Assembly: GCF_002159915.1 (NCBI RefSeq)
Contig: NZ_NFJP01000029.1
Coordinates: 1-48,727 of the forward strand
DNA: 48,727 bases
Source of the DNA: Gordonibacter sp. An230
GTDB taxonomy: Bacteria; Actinomycetota; Coriobacteriia; Coriobacteriales; Eggerthellaceae
Reading direction: 5' to 3'
Shown here: positions 44,941-48,727 of the stretch, piece by piece
Numbering within the stretch: the stretch's first letter is position 1
Layout of the letters: every line of letters starts with the position of its first letter
Notes under the pieces: model-generated
The model's input: the letters and a program-made list of their open reading frames with translations, nothing else
What the model was told of the DNA's origin: nothing
Database searches by the model: none
Position numbers and translations under genes: made by a program

Positions 44941-46284
44941 TTACTCGACTTCCGTCAGGTCCTGCCCCGTATGTTCGTGAGACAGGATCATGGCGACAAA
45001 CGCAATGACGGCGATGAACACCATGTAGAACGCCGGGGCAATGTTGTTGTTCGTCACCGAGATCAACCAGAAGGAAATGTAGGAGGCCGACCCACCGAAG
45101 ATCGCATTCGCCAAGTTGAAGCTCAAAGCGAAGCCGGAATAGCGCACATCCGTGGGAAACGTCTCGTTCAGGTAACTGGCCAGCGTGCCGTCATTGATGG
45201 TGAGCAAGAGGCACATGACCAGCTCGACCACGAGGATGACCACAAAGTTCATCGTGCTTAGCAGCATAAACGCTGGAATGGTGAGGATGATGAAGCCCAC
45301 GCACGCAGCGACAAGCATTTTCTTGCGGCCTAGGCGGTCAGATATGCGCCCGGACAAGAAGATGAACCCGATGTAGACCACCAGCACGATGTTCGTGATT
45401 ATGGAGGCAAGCGCCGGATCGTAATTCAGCGTTGTCTCCAAATAGTTCGGCAAGTACGTGAGCACCGCGTAGAAGCCAACCGCATTCAGAACGCACGCGC
45501 CGAACGAGATGACGAGGCGCTTGAAATGCTTTCTGAACAGCGTGCGCATGGGCTTGTCCTCGCCCTGCAGCCCCTTCGCCTTCAGATCGTTTTGCATCTG
45601 CTCGTACACCGGCGAGTCCTCAAGATGCTCGCGGATGTAGTGCGTGATATAGCCCAGCGGACCCGCCAGCCAGAACGGGATGCGCCAGCCCCATTCGGTC
45701 ACGAACTGGGAATCGGCTCCCCAGATGTTGAACATGGCCGAAGCGAACAAGGAGCCCACCAGCAAGCCCGCCGCCGTGGAAGCCGGAACCATCGAGCAAT
45801 AGAAGCCACGATGGTTCGTCGGCGCGTACTCGGCGATGAACGTGGCGGCACCGGCGTACTCACCAGCGGCGGAGAAGCTCTGCACCATGCGCAGGAGCAG
45901 GAGAAGAAGCGGCGCGCCCACGCCGATCATCGCATAGGTGGGAAGACAGCCGATGAGGAATGTGGCGCCGGACATCAGTAAAATGGAGATGGAAAGAGCC
46001 CACTTGCGACCCTTCTTATCTCCCATATTTCCCCAGAACAGCGCTCCGATAGGCCGAACCAGGAAAGAGAGGGCGAATACGCCAAACGTAGACATGACCG
46101 CCACCGTGCGATCCTCTCCAGGGAAGAACACCAAAGCGATGACGGTAGCCAAATACGAATAGCTCGCGTAGTCGAACCATTCGATAAAGTTGCCGAGGAA
46201 CGAAGAGCCGACGACTCTTTTGAGGGTTCTGTGCTTCTCCTCGTCGGTATAGCCCCTGCGTTCCATCGTCGTTTCAACACTCAT
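44941..46284 (-). CDS. MHS-family (ProP-like) proton symporter
   Basis: A 447-residue major-facilitator protein of the metabolite:H+ symporter family, with about twelve membrane segments. The N-terminal GNFIEWFDYASYSYLA, the loop-2 motif GNMGDKKGRKWAL and FIAEYAPTNHRGFYCS are typical. The family imports proline/betaine, citrate, 2-oxoglutarate or shikimate with protons; the substrate is unknown here. ATG 46284 is preceded by AGGGGA. It lies upstream of tetR on the same strand with a ~150-base gap. Confidence 0.88.
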   Translation of the reverse strand: MSVETTMERRGYTDEEKHRTLKRVVGSSFLGNFIEWFDYASYSYLATVIALVFFPGEDRTVAVMSTFGVFALSFLVRPIGALFWGNMGDKKGRKWALSISILLMSGATFLIGCLPTYAMIGVGAPLLLLLLRMVQSFSAAGEYAGAATFIAEYAPTNHRGFYCSMVPASTAAGLLVGSLFASAMFNIWGADSQFVTEWGWRIPFWLAGPLGYITHYIREHLEDSPVYEQMQNDLKAKGLQGEDKPMRTLFRKHFKRLVISFGACVLNAVGFYAVLTYLPNYLETTLNYDPALASIITNIVLVVYIGFIFLSGRISDRLGRKKMLVAACVGFIILTIPAFMLLSTMNFVVILVVELVMCLLLTINDGTLASYLNETFPTDVRYSGFALSFNLANAIFGGSASYISFWLISVTNNNIAPAFYMVFIAVIAFVAMILSHEHTGQDLTEVE

Positions 46285-46601
46285 GATAGTCCCCTAAGAA
46301 CAGTGCGGCCCAGTCGAACACGTCCGTACGGATGCTCTCAGGTCGCATGCCTTGCGTCCTCGCCATCGAAATCCCAATCGTTCGTCCGAATGTAAACGCT
46401 TTGCCTACTTTACCTTAGTTCGGTGACAGAGTTCTCGACAGATCGGCACGTAGCCGAATTGTAACCATCTTTCGGCGTAAAAGACTTCTCTATGCAGCGA
46501 GTCCGCGATTCGCATCCACGCACGTCAAAGGATGCAGGGTCCGCTTCTCGCCACCAAGCGGACCCCTCGACGTTACGTTGTCCAATCGCACATCTACTCG
46601 A
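46285..46601. other. Intergenic region upstream of the MHS symporter
   Basis: About 320 bases without a gene. A 10-bp hairpin with a 9-base loop (GGGTCCGCTT at 46537-46546, complement at 46556-46565) probably terminates the minus-strand gene that ends at 46602. The rest should carry the symporter promoter, but I could not place it. Confidence 0.6.
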
Positions 46602-47162
46602 TCAGTAGTCCTCGAGCAGATCAACCTGGGCCTTGCTCGCACGCATGACGAAATTGCGCGTAGCCCTCTGCCCACCCTGTGCCAACTTGCGCAAGATAAC
46701 CCTCTTGAGGCGCGGGTACTCACTCATACCGTACCAGGCGAACGCCGTGCCGCCCGTGTACGCCTCGACAATGCTGTGCACCGGCAGACTTGCATCGCGC
46801 TTCGCATCGAGAGCAAGATACTCCTCGATCTCGGACGCGCACACATCTCGAATAACCTCGGGACTGATCTCGAGGTCATGCGACAGCTGCCTGAGCTGGT
46901 AATCGACCTCGGCGTCGTCGGCGTGCGGGAAGTAGGTTACGTCGTAGGTGACCGCAGCCAACCCCGACGCCTTCGCAAAGCCCAGCAGCGTGTCGAGCGA
47001 CATCATCTGCACATGGTCCTCTGTGCGCTCGGCAATGTCCAATTCGGCTGGAAATCCCTGCAATCCCGCCTGGTCAAATGCGGTCAGCAGTTCGTCCTCG
47101 CTCTTGGCTGCCTCGAACTCGACCGCAGTCGCGATGTGGGTCAGGTTGCTTGTAATCTTCAT
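46602..47162 (-). CDS. Hypothetical protein, unrecognised family
   Basis: A 186-residue soluble, acidic, mostly helical-looking protein without signal peptide or membrane segment. I do not recognise it. It has an acidic N-terminal half (FEAAKSEDELLTAFDQAG) and an aromatic stretch (GTAFAWYGMSEYPRL) before a basic C-terminal helix (RVILRKLAQGGQRATRNFVMR). ATG 47162 is preceded by GAGGAAGG. It lies 90 bases downstream of the EamA permease on the same strand and is followed by a hairpin, so the two may form an operon. Confidence 0.75.
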   Translation of the reverse strand: MKITSNLTHIATAVEFEAAKSEDELLTAFDQAGLQGFPAELDIAERTEDHVQMMSLDTLLGFAKASGLAAVTYDVTYFPHADDAEVDYQLRQLSHDLEISPEVIRDVCASEIEEYLALDAKRDASLPVHSIVEAYTGGTAFAWYGMSEYPRLKRVILRKLAQGGQRATRNFVMRASKAQVDLLEDY

Positions 47163-47252
47163 ATGCTGCACCTTCCTCTTCAGAGCGGGGCGGACGCGGC
47201 ATCTTGGCCGATCGGCCGCCCATCCAGCACGTTCTCAGCGCAATCGCAGACC

Positions 47253-48398
47253 CTAGCGAAGATCGAGGTCCTCTTTCCGGGCCTCCTCTTCAAGGCGGGC
47301 AGACAGGTTTTCACGAATCTCGACTTCTTTCTCGTGCTTCGCGCCTTCGATGATGCCCTTGACGGCCGGAATCGCTCCGCCGCCGATGATGAGGACGCCG
47401 CCGATGATGGTGTTGATGGTCAGCGCCTCGCCAAAGATGACCAAGCCGATGAACAGCGCGACCGGAACCTCCCAGTACGCGATGGTTCCGTAATCGGCAG
47501 CAGGCAGATTGCGGCCGGCAACCAGCAAGAAGCCCAACGCTACCGCGCCGGAGAAGATCCACAGAAGAACGGCGCCTATCCAGTTGAATGCGGTGAGATG
47601 CAAGTTAAGCGCCCAGTTGGACGGCACAATGCCGCTTTCGCCCATGAAGTTCATGGCCAGCGTAACCGCAAGCGCAGCAATCGCAGCGGCCAGGAAGTTC
47701 CACACACCGCGAGCGGTGGTGTCAGCATCTTTACGATAGCCGTTGAAGAACATCGACAAGCCGTAGAACACGCCCGAAAGCAAACCGAAGATGTCACCGA
47801 TGCCCTTCTGCGGATAATCGGGCGTGGACATCTCGAGGCTGAAGCTCACCGTGAACGCGCCCGACTCGTTGAACCCGACGATGTTGTTGCCGAACAGCGT
47901 GCCGATGATCACCGCCACCAAGCATATCCATTGCAGCAACGACATGGGCTCTTTTCTGAATATCCGGGCGAACAGAATGCAAAGCACGGGCCCTGTGTAG
48001 ATGAAAAGAACCGAGTTTGCAACCGACGTGAGCAGCGTGGCGGTCACGTAGCACGCAAGAGAAAGGCCGATCATGACGCCGCCCAGAATGATGGCGGGCG
48101 TCACCTTGAGCTTCTTGAACACGCCCACTTTGTGGGTGATGAACAGCAGCGCGACGAAGAAGACGAACCCCATGGTCATGCGGCCCACGGCCATGAGCGC
48201 GCCCACCGAGTCGCCGGCATTCAAACCAGCCGTACCGTCGAACATGTCGGTGCGCGTCGCCCAACGGCTGAACAAAGGCACAAGGCCCATGCCCGTCGCC
48301 GAGATGAGCATGGCGATCGTTCCCCACTTTCGATCCATCTCGAAGCCGGTTCCGCCACCGGATTGCGCGCTTCCCTGAGCGATCTTGTTGTCCGCCAT
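47253..48398 (-). CDS. EamA-family (DMT) permease
   Basis: A 381-residue membrane protein with about ten hydrophobic segments in two EamA-like halves and a charged C-terminal tail of ~35 residues (KHEKEVEIREN ... EEEARKEDLDLR) that could form a short coiled coil. Family members export or import small metabolites or amino acids; the substrate is unknown. The insertion between the two halves (around residues 175-200) and the charged tail make it longer than the usual ~300 residues. ATG 48398 follows AAGGAGG. It is the first gene of a likely two-gene unit. Confidence 0.85.
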   Translation of the reverse strand: MADNKIAQGSAQSGGGTGFEMDRKWGTIAMLISATGMGLVPLFSRWATRTDMFDGTAGLNAGDSVGALMAVGRMTMGFVFFVALLFITHKVGVFKKLKVTPAIILGGVMIGLSLACYVTATLLTSVANSVLFIYTGPVLCILFARIFRKEPMSLLQWICLVAVIIGTLFGNNIVGFNESGAFTVSFSLEMSTPDYPQKGIGDIFGLLSGVFYGLSMFFNGYRKDADTTARGVWNFLAAAIAALAVTLAMNFMGESGIVPSNWALNLHLTAFNWIGAVLLWIFSGAVALGFLLVAGRNLPAADYGTIAYWEVPVALFIGLVIFGEALTINTIIGGVLIIGGGAIPAVKGIIEGAKHEKEVEIRENLSARLEEEARKEDLDLR

Positions 48399-48557
48399 TG
48401 GTCCTCCTTAAACCAGTAGCAAAAAAGGTATAGTCCAGCCAGACCTCCGCGAGAAGGATTTTCATCATGAAAGATCGAATGCGAAACACCGAGGGTCTTA
48501 CCTTTGATCCTGCATGACCTTATGATTTTTCACGTGCGATTGTTGCGGGCTGGAAAC

Positions 48558-48601
48558 AAAAAGGGGATCCGGCATGCTTTGCAAACCGAATCCCCTTTCT
48601 T
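48558..48601 (-). terminator. Rho-independent terminator of the gene cut by the right edge
   Basis: On the minus strand AAAGGGGAT-T-CGG pairs with CCG-G-ATCCCCTTT (12 of 13 positions) and is followed by a T-run. It lies ~60 bases past the stop of the partial gene. Confidence 0.85.
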
Positions 48602-48658
48602 TACATCGCGACGCCGCTCATCAGAGTCTAGACTGCGTCACGCGGGCTTACTACGCGG

Positions 48659-48727
48659 CTAGTCGTTCCACATCTCCGGGCGCACCAGGGTGGGATCCTT
48701 GACGCGGTTCGGGAAGTAGTCGAGGCA
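48659..48727 (-). CDS. C-terminal end of a gene cut by the window edge
   Basis: Twenty-two codons and a TAG stop run in from the right edge (ending DPTLVRPEMWND), followed by a good terminator. The fragment is too short to assign a family. It is on the same strand as the EamA gene, upstream of it. Confidence 0.65.
   Translation of the reverse strand, partial: CLDYFPNRVKDPTLVRPEMWND

Noticed and set aside
46578-48419. A 613-codon plus-strand open frame covering the hypothetical protein and EamA genes
   Set aside because: It is rich in His, Arg, Gln and Ala, has no ribosome-binding site and no domain, and lies opposite two well-supported genes. High-GC antisense frames like this are expected by chance.

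Overview
The window looks like a high-GC chromosomal segment from an anaerobic gut actinobacterium of the Eggerthellaceae type (Eggerthella, Gordonibacter and relatives). This is inferred from gene content: many membrane-anchored LuxR-type regulators, many Tat-exported lipoprotein flavin reductases, a DMSO-reductase-type molybdoenzyme operon and an arginine deiminase. No rRNA, tRNA, CRISPR array, phage gene or intact insertion sequence was found. Both ends look truncated: the left edge is a 31-base poly(C) run and the right edge cuts a minus-strand gene.

Layout. 1-4.6 kb: a membrane LuxR regulator, a threonine aldolase and a convergent class I aminotransferase. 4.8-12.4 kb: two 'reductase modules', each a membrane LuxR regulator transcribed away from a Tat/lipobox FAD-dependent reductase. 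12.5-19.2 kb: a universal stress protein, a Tat-exported old-yellow-enzyme fusion divergent from a LysR regulator, a TauE/SafE permease, a 5'-truncated LuxR remnant and a double-domain carboxymuconolactone-decarboxylase-like protein. 19.5-23.3 kb: a third LuxR/flavoprotein module whose regulator is bracketed by two copies of a 56-58 bp hairpin repeat. 23.5-29.9 kb: a DmsA/B/C-type operon divergent from an MFS transporter and a Crp/Fnr regulator. 30.2-33.9 kb: a LuxR regulator divergent from an orphan arginine deiminase, then a small membrane XRE protein. 33.9-35.9 kb: two kilobases without an intact gene, holding large inverted repeats, decayed coding fragments and a G10 tract. 35.9-39.2 kb: a visibly less GC-rich flavoprotein plus LuxR pair in tandem. 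39.7-43.5 kb: a glutamate decarboxylase operon (gadC-gadB). 44.2-48.7 kb: a TetR regulator, a ProP-like MHS symporter, an unrecognised protein, an EamA permease and the tail of one more gene.

How the genes work together. The dominant theme is a set of exchangeable anaerobic respiration modules. Each has an extracytoplasmic reductase (four FAD_binding_2 flavoproteins, one OYE fusion, one molybdoenzyme complex), and each is next to its own regulator (LuxR, LysR or Crp). The flavoproteins appear to lack the Arg and His that define fumarate reductase, so their acceptors are probably other small organic molecules. No electron-donating cytochrome is encoded beside the four flavoproteins, so donors must come from elsewhere. 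A second theme is amino-acid catabolism and acid resistance: arginine deiminase, glutamate decarboxylase/antiporter, threonine aldolase and aminotransferase.

All functional statements rest on reading translated sequence and motifs by eye; no database search was run. Start sites were moved from the longest reading frame to the best Shine-Dalgarno-supported start where one was visible.
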